This document shows positions 1 to 6,729 of a DNA stretch of 17,449 nucleotides, in pieces (the stretch's first letter is position 1; the number at the start of each line of letters is the position of its first letter). The notes under the pieces are model-generated. The model had not been told where the DNA came from. It did not search any database and saw only the letters and a list, made by a program, of their open reading frames with translations. The position numbers were made by a program, and so were the translations under genes. This DNA is from Clostridiaceae bacterium (GTDB lineage: Bacteria > Bacillota > Clostridia > Saccharofermentanales > UBA5734), in the NCBI GenBank assembly GCA_012727965.1, contig JAAYFZ010000056.1, positions 1-17,449 on the forward strand, read 5' to 3'.

Positions 1-410
1 CATATCCTGTCGCCAATACCAGAGAATTGCCAGATGATGTATACAAGGTTCTATTTGTCGGAACGCTTGAAGATCTGTCAGCTCCTCGTGAACTGATTGA
101 TAGAAACCATCAGAATAGCTTGTCAGCCACTTGTTCTTATCCGACACTGCTGGATATTATGTCAGCTGGTGTTTCCAAGGGCAATGCCCTTAAGATGTTG
201 CCCCAACTGATGGATCCACTGTGCATACAAAACAGGAAAATAGTAGTGGTTGGAGATCAGGAAAATGACATTGAGATGTTCAAGGTTTCTGACTATGCTT
301 TTGCGATGGGTCAAGCTTCTGACCATGTCAAGGCAGCAGCAAATGAAGTGCTGCCGCCATCGGGTGAGCCATTTATGGAAGCACTTCTGAGGCGTGTAAA
401 GAAATTATGA
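1..410 (+). CDS. Cof-type HAD-IIB family hydrolase, 3' end only
   Basis: This is the C-terminal part of a haloacid dehalogenase-like phosphatase of the Cof/HAD-IIB group. The family is usually cytosolic and dephosphorylates small phosphorylated metabolites; the substrate cannot be told from sequence. The frame is open from base 3 with no upstream stop, so the gene begins left of the window. The TTG at 27 is only an internal codon. Visible are the end of the cap domain, the conserved lysine segment VSKGNALKML (motif III region), and the motif IV Mg-binding loop GDQENDIEMF. The family-typical AFAMGQASDHVKAAANEV tail follows. The nucleophile motif (DxD) lies off the window. The gene converges on the acetyltransferase gene, 37 bp away. 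A plausible terminator is found 72 bp past the stop, inside that neighbour. Confidence in family is high; confidence in function is low. Confidence 0.88.
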   Translation, partial: YPVANTRELPDDVYKVLFVGTLEDLSAPRELIDRNHQNSLSATCSYPTLLDIMSAGVSKGNALKMLPQLMDPLCIQNRKIVVVGDQENDIEMFKVSDYAFAMGQASDHVKAAANEVLPPSGEPFMEALLRRVKKL

Positions 411-447
411 TGTAATGATGATTTAATGCTCTTACGGTATGATCTAT

Positions 448-1581
448 TTATTCGATCCAGCAGAATTCTTCGGCAAGCAGCGCAGTCAGGACCAGATCCT
501 GACTGCCTTTTTCTGTGATAATAGCCTGGCGTTGAAGCCCTTCGCGTTTGAAACCAAGCATTTCCAGAACTTTTTCGCTGCGGAGATTTCCAGGCAAATA
601 TCTGGCATGTACTCTATTGATATTTAAATATGTAAACAGCCAGCTAAGAATAAGACTCAGAGACTTGAGCATAAAACCCTGACCTGTTAATCTGCTGTCT
701 AGAGAGAAGCCTAGCTCACAGCAATTGTACGGCGCCTTAAGAATATCTCTGATCTCAAGACAGCCGATCAGCTTATCGGGTCGATCTTTGAGAAAAATGC
801 CTATATTCATTGTGATTCCACGCTCATTATCATTCTGGGCACGAAGAAGATGTCTGCGCCAGTAGCTATCTGTCTGCAGGCTTGTCGGCAGAGTAGGATT
901 ATAAGCTATAAGATGTTCATTATTTTCTGAAAAATATTGTACAAGTGTACTGATATCACTCTGACGCAGAGGTCTGAGCAAAACATGATCATCTGTGAGT
1001 TCAGGCAATTCATACCCCTGATAATAAGGGCCATCAGCCATTTTCACATAATGCAAATGATCTTCCCATTCACCATTGATCTCGAGATATCTGTTTTCAT
1101 AGCCTGCCAGCTCGAAACCGAGCATTTCAGCCAATTTAATTGAACGAAAATTGGCAGGGAGAATATTCGCTTCAATCCTATGCAGCTTGTAATCATTGTA
1201 TGCAGCAGCCATTGCAGCCTGACCAGCCTCTCTTGCATATCCCTGACCTATAAGCTTTTCATCTAAATGCCAGCTTGCAATACAGGAACGAAAACTGCCA
1301 TGAATCATATTAGTCAATGCGAAGCGTCCGATTATTCGCTTAGGTTCATTTCTAAGTGAAAGCCAAAAAGGAAGCGCCCGGCCATTGTTGAAATCCTTAA
1401 GCTCGGTCTGGAGATTTTTCTGCTGTTGTCTAGCTGTAAAAATCTCGTCGCTGCGGGAAGAAAACCAAGGCTGGTGAAAATGCCTGTTTCGGAGATAATA
1501 ATCGCTGACAAGATGTGCGGAGTCTTCACCAAGAATTCGCAGCATCAGCCTTGCTGTATGAAGCACTGGTAGATCAGACAT
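448..1581 (-). CDS. Tandem-domain GNAT N-acetyltransferase (RimJ/RimL-like)
   Basis: A 377-residue protein made of two successive GNAT acetyltransferase domains, each resembling the RimJ/RimL type that acetylates protein N-termini or small amines using acetyl-CoA. Domain 1 spans about residues 5-180 and domain 2 about 198-370. Each has the acetyl-CoA pyrophosphate-binding loop (LIGQGYAREA at 110-119; LTGQGFMLKS at 298-307). Each also has the late family motif (NFRSIKLAEMLGF near 143; NLRSEKVLEMLGF near 332). Single-domain relatives are about 170-190 residues, so this is a duplication or fusion. The ATG at 1581 is preceded by GAGGAG at good spacing. The gene sits 21 bp behind the M20 peptidase gene and should be its operon partner; no promoter is visible between them. 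The substrate is unknown. A role in modifying peptides or amino acids released by the peptidase is only a guess. Confidence 0.88.
   Translation of the reverse strand: MSDLPVLHTARLMLRILGEDSAHLVSDYYLRNRHFHQPWFSSRSDEIFTARQQQKNLQTELKDFNNGRALPFWLSLRNEPKRIIGRFALTNMIHGSFRSCIASWHLDEKLIGQGYAREAGQAAMAAAYNDYKLHRIEANILPANFRSIKLAEMLGFELAGYENRYLEINGEWEDHLHYVKMADGPYYQGYELPELTDDHVLLRPLRQSDISTLVQYFSENNEHLIAYNPTLPTSLQTDSYWRRHLLRAQNDNERGITMNIGIFLKDRPDKLIGCLEIRDILKAPYNCCELGFSLDSRLTGQGFMLKSLSLILSWLFTYLNINRVHARYLPGNLRSEKVLEMLGFKREGLQRQAIITEKGSQDLVLTALLAEEFCWIE
482..512 (+). terminator. Intrinsic terminator for the HAD gene, embedded in the convergent acetyltransferase gene
   Basis: A perfect 10-bp inverted repeat GCAGTCAGGA (482-491) / TCCTGACTGC (497-506) with a 5-nt loop is followed by C and five T (508-512) on the plus strand. 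This is the form of a rho-independent terminator for the HAD transcript that ends at 410. The opposite side has no T run for the minus strand, so it should act in one direction. It lies within the 3' coding end of the minus-strand GNAT gene, so the same bases also encode its C-terminal strand. Confidence 0.7.
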
Positions 1582-1602
1582 GAATTCTCCTCAAACTTCC
1601 TC

Positions 1603-3444
1603 TCATTTATCAGCGAGAGCTCTTAATGTTTCCCGATAAATAGCACTTGCGGCCAGCAGGCGGCCGGTATCCACACTCTCATCAGCTTGATGACAAACAT
1701 CAGGATCACCGGGAAAAGCCGGCCCGAACGCGACTATATTGGGAACAGCACGGGCATAGGTTCCGCCGCCGATAGCTTCCGGAGCTGCCTGTGTTTCCGT
1801 CATACTCTGGTAAATGTCATTTATTGTACGAATGAGTCTCGAGTCAGGGTTTAAAAACAGTGGCTCCAAATGGGTCTTCCAATGGCAGCTAAATCCTAGC
1901 TGAGCAGTCAAAGCTTCGAACGGAGCTTGCAGATCAGTTTCGAAATTACACGTTACAGGATAGCGTATATCCACAGTCAGAGCAGCGCCTTCGGCATCTA
2001 GCCTGACAATTCCAGGATTTGCTGTCAGCTCGCCATATTCATCACTAAGATCAAAATCTATTAATTTGCCCGGGCGATCAGCAGGGAACAATTGAGTATA
2101 GGCAGATATAAAGGGATGATGTGAGCTGACTGAATGAAGCTCTCGCTGCAAAGCGTAAACCCCCTTCGTAATCGCATTGTCACCATCTTCCGGTCTGCTG
2201 GCATGAGCCTGTCTGCCTTTTACTATGAAGGGCTCTCTGTCTGAAAACTCTGCTTGAAAACTACCGGGAACCATGTTGGCAGCGTCGCCGCCGCTGGCAG
2301 CGACAAGCTTGAGCGAGTCAGATTCATCTTGTTTTTCATCGATCGTTAAAACTACTTGGGCAATTCCTTTTTCAGCGTGTATTACGGGAAAAGACGCGTC
2401 CGCTGTGAAGCCTGCTACTGGCAGTTCTTCATGCATGCTGTACCATTCCATACATTCGCTGCCGCTTTCTTCATCAAGGCCAACGATCAGGCGTATACGG
2501 CGTTTCGGAACAAATCCTTCATCCTTTAGTGCCTTCATAGCGTATAGAACAGCTGCTGCCGGACCTTTGTCATCAGCAGTTCCTCTAGCTGTCAGTCTGC
2601 CGTTGATTTCAGCTGGATTGAAGGGATCGTTCAGCCAACCCTGACCTGCTGGTACGACATCGAGATGGCAAAGAGCGGCAATCATTTCCTCACCTTGACC
2701 CCATTCAATATAGCCGGCACGGTTTTCCAATGAAGCTGTCATGAAGCCCAGGGTTGAACCCTCCTCAAGAAAAGCATGAAGTACCTCTGCTGTCTGACGA
2801 CCATAAGGCGCATCTGGCTCAGGAGATCCTTTGACGCTGGGAATGCTGCAAATTTTGGTCACAGTATCTATTAGTGGCTGTCGATAAATGTTCATTGATT
2901 CTGCTAGTTTATTGATTATTTCCTGAGATGGTACTGATGACATGTCCGCAGAGCTGATATCGCTGACTTCTGCTTCTGCAGTAAAATCAATACCAGGCTT
3001 ACTCTGACACTCAGGATGGAGATGACAGAGTAAACCAACATACAACCCCTTTTTATCAGCTGGTGATCCGCAAATGGCACAGCTGTTTTCGGGCAGATCA
3101 AGTTCGTCGAGAAGACCAGTCAATCGAATCAGGAAGCTCTCCATTTTTTCGACTGATCTGGGCAGCCATTCTTCCTGGAGTCGGATACAAAGAAAATTGT
3201 CCGATAATTCGTAGTTTCTTATTCTCAGTTCGCGCTTGTTATCTTCTAACCAGGTTCTGAGCTGATGGAGTTGTTGTTTACCGATTCCGGCAACAGGCGT
3301 GAAGAAGGCTTTGAAACCTTTTCCCTCCATTGCGGTAAACAGAAATCCATTAAAATCACCGAACAAAGTAATGTCTTCTTCGTTCTCTTGATGTCTCTTC
3401 CAATCATATTTGTCTGCAAGTTTTCCGAGCTGTTTCGATATCAT
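1603..3444 (-). CDS. M20 family dipeptidase (PepV-like) with an extra N-terminal cysteine-rich domain
   Basis: A 613-residue protein. Residues about 175-613 form an M20 zinc metallopeptidase of the PepV/dipeptidase type, which hydrolyses short peptides in the cytosol with two metal ions. Expected residues are all present: HLD at 260-262, the bridging Asp of ADDKGP (D291), the catalytic and ligand glutamates in LDEESGS (E325/E326), D349, and the late histidine H585. GGGTYAR (559-565) matches the PepV-like substrate-binding loop. PepV itself is about 470 residues. The extra 170 or so N-terminal residues are a separate domain with C122-x2-C125 and C140-H-L-H-x2-C146, which could bind zinc; I do not recognise a named family. 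The ATG at 3444 has GGAGGT 8 nt upstream. A strong promoter drives it divergently from rpsB. It is the first gene of the pair with the GNAT gene. Peptidase class is near certain; exact peptide preference is inferred. Confidence 0.92.
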   Translation of the reverse strand: MISKQLGKLADKYDWKRHQENEEDITLFGDFNGFLFTAMEGKGFKAFFTPVAGIGKQQLHQLRTWLEDNKRELRIRNYELSDNFLCIRLQEEWLPRSVEKMESFLIRLTGLLDELDLPENSCAICGSPADKKGLYVGLLCHLHPECQSKPGIDFTAEAEVSDISSADMSSVPSQEIINKLAESMNIYRQPLIDTVTKICSIPSVKGSPEPDAPYGRQTAEVLHAFLEEGSTLGFMTASLENRAGYIEWGQGEEMIAALCHLDVVPAGQGWLNDPFNPAEINGRLTARGTADDKGPAAAVLYAMKALKDEGFVPKRRIRLIVGLDEESGSECMEWYSMHEELPVAGFTADASFPVIHAEKGIAQVVLTIDEKQDESDSLKLVAASGGDAANMVPGSFQAEFSDREPFIVKGRQAHASRPEDGDNAITKGVYALQRELHSVSSHHPFISAYTQLFPADRPGKLIDFDLSDEYGELTANPGIVRLDAEGAALTVDIRYPVTCNFETDLQAPFEALTAQLGFSCHWKTHLEPLFLNPDSRLIRTINDIYQSMTETQAAPEAIGGGTYARAVPNIVAFGPAFPGDPDVCHQADESVDTGRLLAASAIYRETLRALADK

Positions 3445-3500
3445 CGATATAACCTCCGCTAATAATAGTGTGGAGTCATGAACAAAACCAAACTGCTATT

Positions 3501-3529
3501 ATTATATATCAGCCGAGGCCACTTGTCAT
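3501..3529 (-). promoter_or_regulatory. Sigma-A-like promoter of the M20 peptidase operon
   Basis: Read on the minus strand: -35 ATGACA (plus coordinates 3524-3529, 5 of 6 to consensus), 17-bp spacer, -10 TATAAT (3501-3506, perfect). Transcription should start near 3494, giving a leader of about 50 nt with no obvious structure. Its -35 overlaps the -35 of the rpsB promoter on the other strand. Confidence 0.75.
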
Positions 3530-3551
3530 AAGCAAAGTAACGTGTTAAAAT
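3523..3551 (+). promoter_or_regulatory. Sigma-A-like promoter of rpsB-tsf
   Basis: -35 TTGTCA (3523-3528, 5 of 6), 17-bp spacer, -10 TAAAAT (3546-3551, 5 of 6). Transcription should start near 3558, leaving a leader of about 98 nt before rpsB. The -35 hexamer is shifted by one base from the divergent promoter's -35, so five base pairs are shared. Confidence 0.72.
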
Positions 3552-3572
3552 ACTGAGCGATCTAAATACGCA

Positions 3573-3629
3573 CACGGGACGACTATGCCTGTTGTCGACT
3601 AAACAAGGTCTTCGACTTAAGTACCCGTG
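3573..3629 (+). promoter_or_regulatory. Structured 5' leader of rpsB, possible S2 autoregulatory element
   Basis: CACGGG (3573-3578) pairs with CCCGTG (3624-3629), enclosing about 45 nt. Inside are competing short stems: CGAC (3580-3583) with GTCG (3594-3597), AAGGTC/GACTT around a TTC loop (3605-3618), or GTCGA (3594-3598) with TCGAC (3612-3616). The Shine-Dalgarno sequence AGGAGG follows 11 nt after the outer stem. Ribosomal protein genes often carry leaders that bind their own product. That this one binds S2 is inference from position and foldability only. Confidence 0.4.
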
Positions 3630-3655
3630 GTGGAATAAACAGGAGGAAATTAAAA

Positions 3656-4474
3656 ATGGCAGTAATCAGCATGAAACAGCTTTTGGAAGCCGGTGTACAT
3701 TTTGGTCATCAGACCCGTCGCTGGAATCCGAAAATGGCAGAGTACATCTACACAGAGCGCAATGGTATCTATATCATTGACCTGCAGAAGACAGTCCGTA
3801 AGGCAGACGAGGCATATATGTTTGCTCGTCAGGTATCTATGAATGGCGGAACAATGCTGTTTGTAGGAACTAAGAAACAGGCTCAGGACTCTATCCGTGA
3901 AGAAGCAGAGCGTTGTGGCATGTACTTCATCAACAATCGTTGGTTGGGTGGTACTCTGACCAACTACTCAACAATTAAGAAGAGAATACATCGTCTGGAA
4001 GAGCTTGAGCAGATGCAGGAGAATGGCACATTTGATGTCCTTCCGAAAAAAGAAGTTGCTAAGCTTAAACTTGAGATGGAGAAGCTCGAGAAGAACCTCG
4101 GTGGTATCAAGAAGATGCCTGGTCTTCCTTCATGTCTGTTTGTAGTCGATCCAAGAAAAGAACATATCGCTGTTATGGAAGCACGTCGCCTTAATATCCC
4201 CATCATTGGTATAGTAGATACTAACTGTGATCCGGAAGAGGTTGATTATGTTATTCCTGGTAATGATGACGCTATCCGCGCAGTTAAACTAATTGCAGGC
4301 AAGATGGCTGATGCTATGCTTGAAGGCCGTCAGGGCGAACAGCTCGAGATGACTGACAGTGCCGCTGCCGCCAATGCCGTAGAAGAGACAGCTGAAGCTG
4401 AAGAGACAGTAGAGGCAGTTGAGACAGTAGAAGCAGTTGCAGCAGAAGTTGAAGAAACTGAAGAAGAAGCATAA
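3656..4474 (+). CDS. rpsB: 30S ribosomal protein S2
   Basis: Protein of 272 residues, component of the small ribosomal subunit and needed for S1 or mRNA docking on the 30S back side. The whole S2 core is visible: VISMKQLLEAGVHFGHQTRR at 3-22, RNGIYIIDLQKT at 35-46, NNRWLGGTLTN at 93-103, and the C-terminal IPGNDDAIRAVKLI at 200-213. S2 is about 241-246 residues in E. coli and B. subtilis. Here a 45-50 residue acidic Glu/Ala/Val tail (from about 225) is added, partly built from an 18-bp tandem repeat. AGGAGG lies 9 nt before the ATG. It is the first gene of the rpsB-tsf unit, driven by the promoter at 3523-3551, with a foldable leader that may carry feedback control. Confidence 0.98.
   Translation: MAVISMKQLLEAGVHFGHQTRRWNPKMAEYIYTERNGIYIIDLQKTVRKADEAYMFARQVSMNGGTMLFVGTKKQAQDSIREEAERCGMYFINNRWLGGTLTNYSTIKKRIHRLEELEQMQENGTFDVLPKKEVAKLKLEMEKLEKNLGGIKKMPGLPSCLFVVDPRKEHIAVMEARRLNIPIIGIVDTNCDPEEVDYVIPGNDDAIRAVKLIAGKMADAMLEGRQGEQLEMTDSAAAANAVEETAEAEETVEAVETVEAVAAEVEETEEEA
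4403..4438 (+). repeat. 18-bp in-frame tandem repeat in the rpsB 3' end
   Basis: Two adjacent 18-bp units (4403-4420 and 4421-4438) differ at one base and encode ETVEAV twice in the acidic tail of S2. The unit length is a multiple of three, so slippage would change tail length without breaking the frame. Confidence 0.85.
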
Positions 4475-4534
4475 TAACTTCATTTTGTTATCAGTTTCAC
4501 AAGTACTATCATTACATATCAGGAGGTTTTGTTA

Positions 4535-5182
4535 ATGGCTGTTACATTAGAAATGATAAAAGAGATTAGAGAGAAAACCGGTTCAGGCATGATGGACTGT
4601 AAGAAGGCTCTGACTGAATCGAACGGTGATATGGAGAAGGCAATCAAGTGGCTGCGCGAAAAGGGCATTGCCACAGCTGAGAAGAAATCCAGCCGTATTG
4701 CAGCTGAGGGTATCGTCGAATCATATATTCATATGGGCGGTCGTGTTGGCGTTCTGATCGAAGTAAACATCGAAACAGATTTCGCTGCTAAGAATGAAGA
4801 CTTCCGCACATTTGTAAAAGAACTGGGAATGCAGGTCGCTGCTATGAGTCCAAGATGGGTATCAAAGGAAGAAGTTCCTGCTGATGCCTTGGAAAAAGAG
4901 CGTGAGATCGTGCGTAACCAGGCTCTCAACGAAGGCAAACCTGAGAAGATCGTTGATAAGATCGTCGAAGGCCGTCTGAGCAAGTTTTATGATGAGAACT
5001 GCCTGCTTGAGCAGAGTTTCATCAAAGATGACTCCAAAAAGGTCCGTGAAGTTCTAACACAGCTGATCGCAACTATCGGTGAGAATATTACAGTTCGCCG
5101 CTTTACCCGTTATGAAATGGGTGAAGGGCTGCAGAAACGTGAAGAGAATTTTGCTGACGAGGTCATGAAGCAGATCAAGTAA
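4535..5182 (+). CDS. tsf: Translation elongation factor Ts
   Basis: Protein of 215 residues, the guanine nucleotide exchange factor that regenerates EF-Tu-GTP in the cytosol. The N-terminal UBA-like domain (MAVTLEMIKEIREKTGSGMM, then DCKKALTE) is followed by the family signature TDFAAKNEDF at 81-90, which contacts EF-Tu. It is the short form: E. coli EF-Ts has 283 residues, and here only one core subdomain appears to be present. A TTG at 4529 would add two residues, but it is just 2 nt from the AGGAGG at 4521-4526. The ATG at 4535 has the proper 8-nt spacing and gives the conserved MAVT start. It follows rpsB by 60 bp with no promoter seen, so the two are co-transcribed. A strong terminator follows the stop. 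Confidence 0.97.
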   Translation: MAVTLEMIKEIREKTGSGMMDCKKALTESNGDMEKAIKWLREKGIATAEKKSSRIAAEGIVESYIHMGGRVGVLIEVNIETDFAAKNEDFRTFVKELGMQVAAMSPRWVSKEEVPADALEKEREIVRNQALNEGKPEKIVDKIVEGRLSKFYDENCLLEQSFIKDDSKKVREVLTQLIATIGENITVRRFTRYEMGEGLQKREENFADEVMKQIK

Positions 5183-5201
5183 ACCCTAAACGATAAATCA
5201 G

Positions 5202-5230
5202 AGGGACATGCCTTGCATGTCCCTTTTTTT
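5202..5230 (+). terminator. Strong intrinsic terminator after tsf
   Basis: A perfect 10-bp stem AGGGACATGC (5202-5211) / GCATGTCCCT (5215-5224) has a 3-nt loop (CTT), and seven T run from 5224 to 5230. This ends the rpsB-tsf transcript 20 nt after the tsf stop and separates it from pyrH. Confidence 0.92.
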
Positions 5231-5268
5231 AAAGATAATCAAATACAGAAAATCTATGGAGGTTGATC

Positions 5269-5973
5269 ATGTCAGCAATTTATCGAAGAATTCTTCTTAA
5301 GATCAGTGGTGAAGCACTAGCAGGACCGAAGGGTACAGGACTTGACAATGAAGTTCTGCAGGTTCTTGGCAATACGATCAAGAAGCTGTCAGAGATGGAT
5401 GTTCAGGTAGCCATTGTTGTCGGCGGAGGCAATTTCTGGCGTGGCCGCAGCAGTGAAGGCATGGATCGTGTGACGGCTGATCATATGGGAATGCTGGCTA
5501 CAAGTATAAATGCTCTAGCCTTGTCTGATGCTCTTGAACAGGCTGGTGCTGTTACCAGAGTGCTCAGTGCGATCGAGATGCGTCAAATTGCTGAGACTTA
5601 TATTCGCAAGAGAGCGATCAGACATCTTGAAAAAGGCCGTGTAGTAATCTTTGCCTGTGGAACCGGCAATCCGTTCTTTTCGACCGATACAGCTGCAGCC
5701 CTAAGGGCTTCAGAAATAGAGGCGGATATTATTTTCAAGGCTACAATGGTCGACGGTGTCTATAACAAGGATCCAAACAAGTTTTCCGATGCTGTTAAAT
5801 ACAACAAAATCAGCCATGATGAGGTATTGCAGATGAGTCTTGGTGTTATGGACGCTACAGCTGCTGCATTGTGTCGTGATAACAAAATAGCTGTAGCTGT
5901 TTTCAGCATGTCAGATCCTGATAATATACTTCGTATGGCTGAGGGACAGGATCTTGGAACGATAGTAAACTGA
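5269..5973 (+). CDS. pyrH: UMP kinase
   Basis: Protein of 234 residues, a cytosolic hexameric kinase of the amino acid kinase fold. It phosphorylates UMP to UDP with ATP in pyrimidine nucleotide synthesis. Seen: phosphate-binding KISGEALAG at 11-19, VGGGNFWRG at 51-59, the UMP-contact segment GTGNPFFSTDTAA at 131-143, and VDGVYNKDP at 161-169. Length matches the family (about 235-240). A TTG at 5263 would lengthen it by two residues but abuts the GGAGG at 5258-5262. The ATG at 5269 is 6 nt away and gives the usual short N-terminus. It sits after the tsf terminator, and only a weak promoter candidate (GATAAT at 5234-5239 without a good -35) is visible ahead of it. Its transcription may therefore rely partly on readthrough. 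Confidence 0.97.
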   Translation: MSAIYRRILLKISGEALAGPKGTGLDNEVLQVLGNTIKKLSEMDVQVAIVVGGGNFWRGRSSEGMDRVTADHMGMLATSINALALSDALEQAGAVTRVLSAIEMRQIAETYIRKRAIRHLEKGRVVIFACGTGNPFFSTDTAAALRASEIEADIIFKATMVDGVYNKDPNKFSDAVKYNKISHDEVLQMSLGVMDATAAALCRDNKIAVAVFSMSDPDNILRMAEGQDLGTIVN

Positions 5974-6002
5974 TTGATAACATAGTGTTGATTGGGTATA
6001 AT
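5974..6002 (+). promoter_or_regulatory. Sigma-A-like promoter for frr and downstream genes
   Basis: -35 TTGATA (5974-5979, 5 of 6), 17-bp spacer, -10 TATAAT (5997-6002, perfect), starting right after the pyrH stop codon. Transcription should begin near 6009, about 24 nt before the frr ATG. A perfect inverted repeat, ATGATC (6001-6006) and GATCAT (6010-6015) with a 3-nt centre, overlaps the end of the -10 and the predicted start. It could be an operator or just a short hairpin. Confidence 0.72.
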
Positions 6003-6032
6003 GATCTGAGATCATAATTCGGAGGTGCAGAT

Positions 6033-6605
6033 ATGGTTTCTATAGAGATTACTAAGGATTCATTTTTACCTTATGAGGAGAAGATGAAGAAGACCTTGAG
6101 TGTATTGCAGGATGAATTTAATGCCATCCGTGCAGGCCGCGCAAATGCGAAGGTTCTCGATCACATCACAATTGAGTATTATGGTGTTCCAACACCAATA
6201 AATCAGGTTGCCAATGTACAGGTTCCTGAACCGAGGGTAATAATGATCTCGCCATGGGATCCAACCTCACTAAAACTAATTGAAAAAGCAATTCAGGCAT
6301 CCGATCTTGGCATCAATCCGTCAAATGACGGCAAGCTGATCAGACTTGTTTTCCCGGCCCTGACTGAGGAACGCCGTCGCGATTTGGCTAAACAAATCGG
6401 CAAATATGGTGAAGAGTCAAAAATAGCAATCAGAAATTTGAGGAGAGAGGGTATCGATCATTATCGTGCACTACTCAAGAAAAAAGATATAACTGAAGAT
6501 CAGATGTCTGAAGTTGAAACAGCAATGCAGAAGCTGACAGATCACTATATCGCTGATATTGATAAGGCTGTTGAGATCAAAGAAAAAGATCTGATGGAGC
6601 TGTGA
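6033..6605 (+). CDS. frr: Ribosome recycling factor
   Basis: Protein of 190 residues (family about 185) that splits post-termination ribosomes together with EF-G so that subunits can be reused. The characteristic sequence runs the full length: the first long helix with FNAIRAGRANAKVLDHI, the beta domain VEYYG-like IEYYGVPTPINQVANVQVPE, and SPWDPTSLKLIEKAI. The C-terminal helices then carry FPALTEERRRDLAKQIGK and a charged end. GGAGGT lies 6 nt before the ATG. It is 59 bp from pyrH, and that gap contains a full sigma-A-like promoter. frr therefore seems to be the first gene of a separately started transcript while still able to receive any pyrH readthrough. Confidence 0.98.
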   Translation: MVSIEITKDSFLPYEEKMKKTLSVLQDEFNAIRAGRANAKVLDHITIEYYGVPTPINQVANVQVPEPRVIMISPWDPTSLKLIEKAIQASDLGINPSNDGKLIRLVFPALTEERRRDLAKQIGKYGEESKIAIRNLRREGIDHYRALLKKKDITEDQMSEVETAMQKLTDHYIADIDKAVEIKEKDLMEL

Positions 6606-6691
6606 TAAACACTGCAGAATCGTGTGCAAGCGCATATGTGAGTTGGCAGCGATCCTAAAAAGATAAATCGACAGGGTACACAGCCTGATAT

Positions 6692-6719
6692 AGAAACCGG
6701 GTGGAAACGCCCGGTTTCT
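6692..6719 (+). terminator. Terminator-like hairpin between frr and uppS
   Basis: A 12-bp stem (6692-6703 with 6708-6719, including one G-U pair) is capped by a GAAA tetraloop (6704-6707). The U-rich side (TTTCTTATT) is interrupted, so termination may be partial. Because uppS has no convincing promoter after it, readthrough must occur. It could instead be an attenuator, or a processing or stabilising hairpin. Confidence 0.5.
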
Positions 6720-6729
6720 TATTAAAAAC

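Noticed and set aside
6643..6694. Possible promoters between frr and uppS (TTGGCA with TAAATC; TCGACA with TGATATAGA).
   Set aside because: Both have 15-bp spacers and weak -10 elements. The second would start within the hairpin. Too weak to annotate.
6697..6712. T-box-like sequence (GGGTGGAAACGC) before uppS, resembling the antiterminator element.
   Set aside because: Only part of the T-box core matches, there is no room or sequence for Stem I with a specifier loop, and uppS is not a usual T-box target. The bases are explained by a simple 12-bp hairpin.
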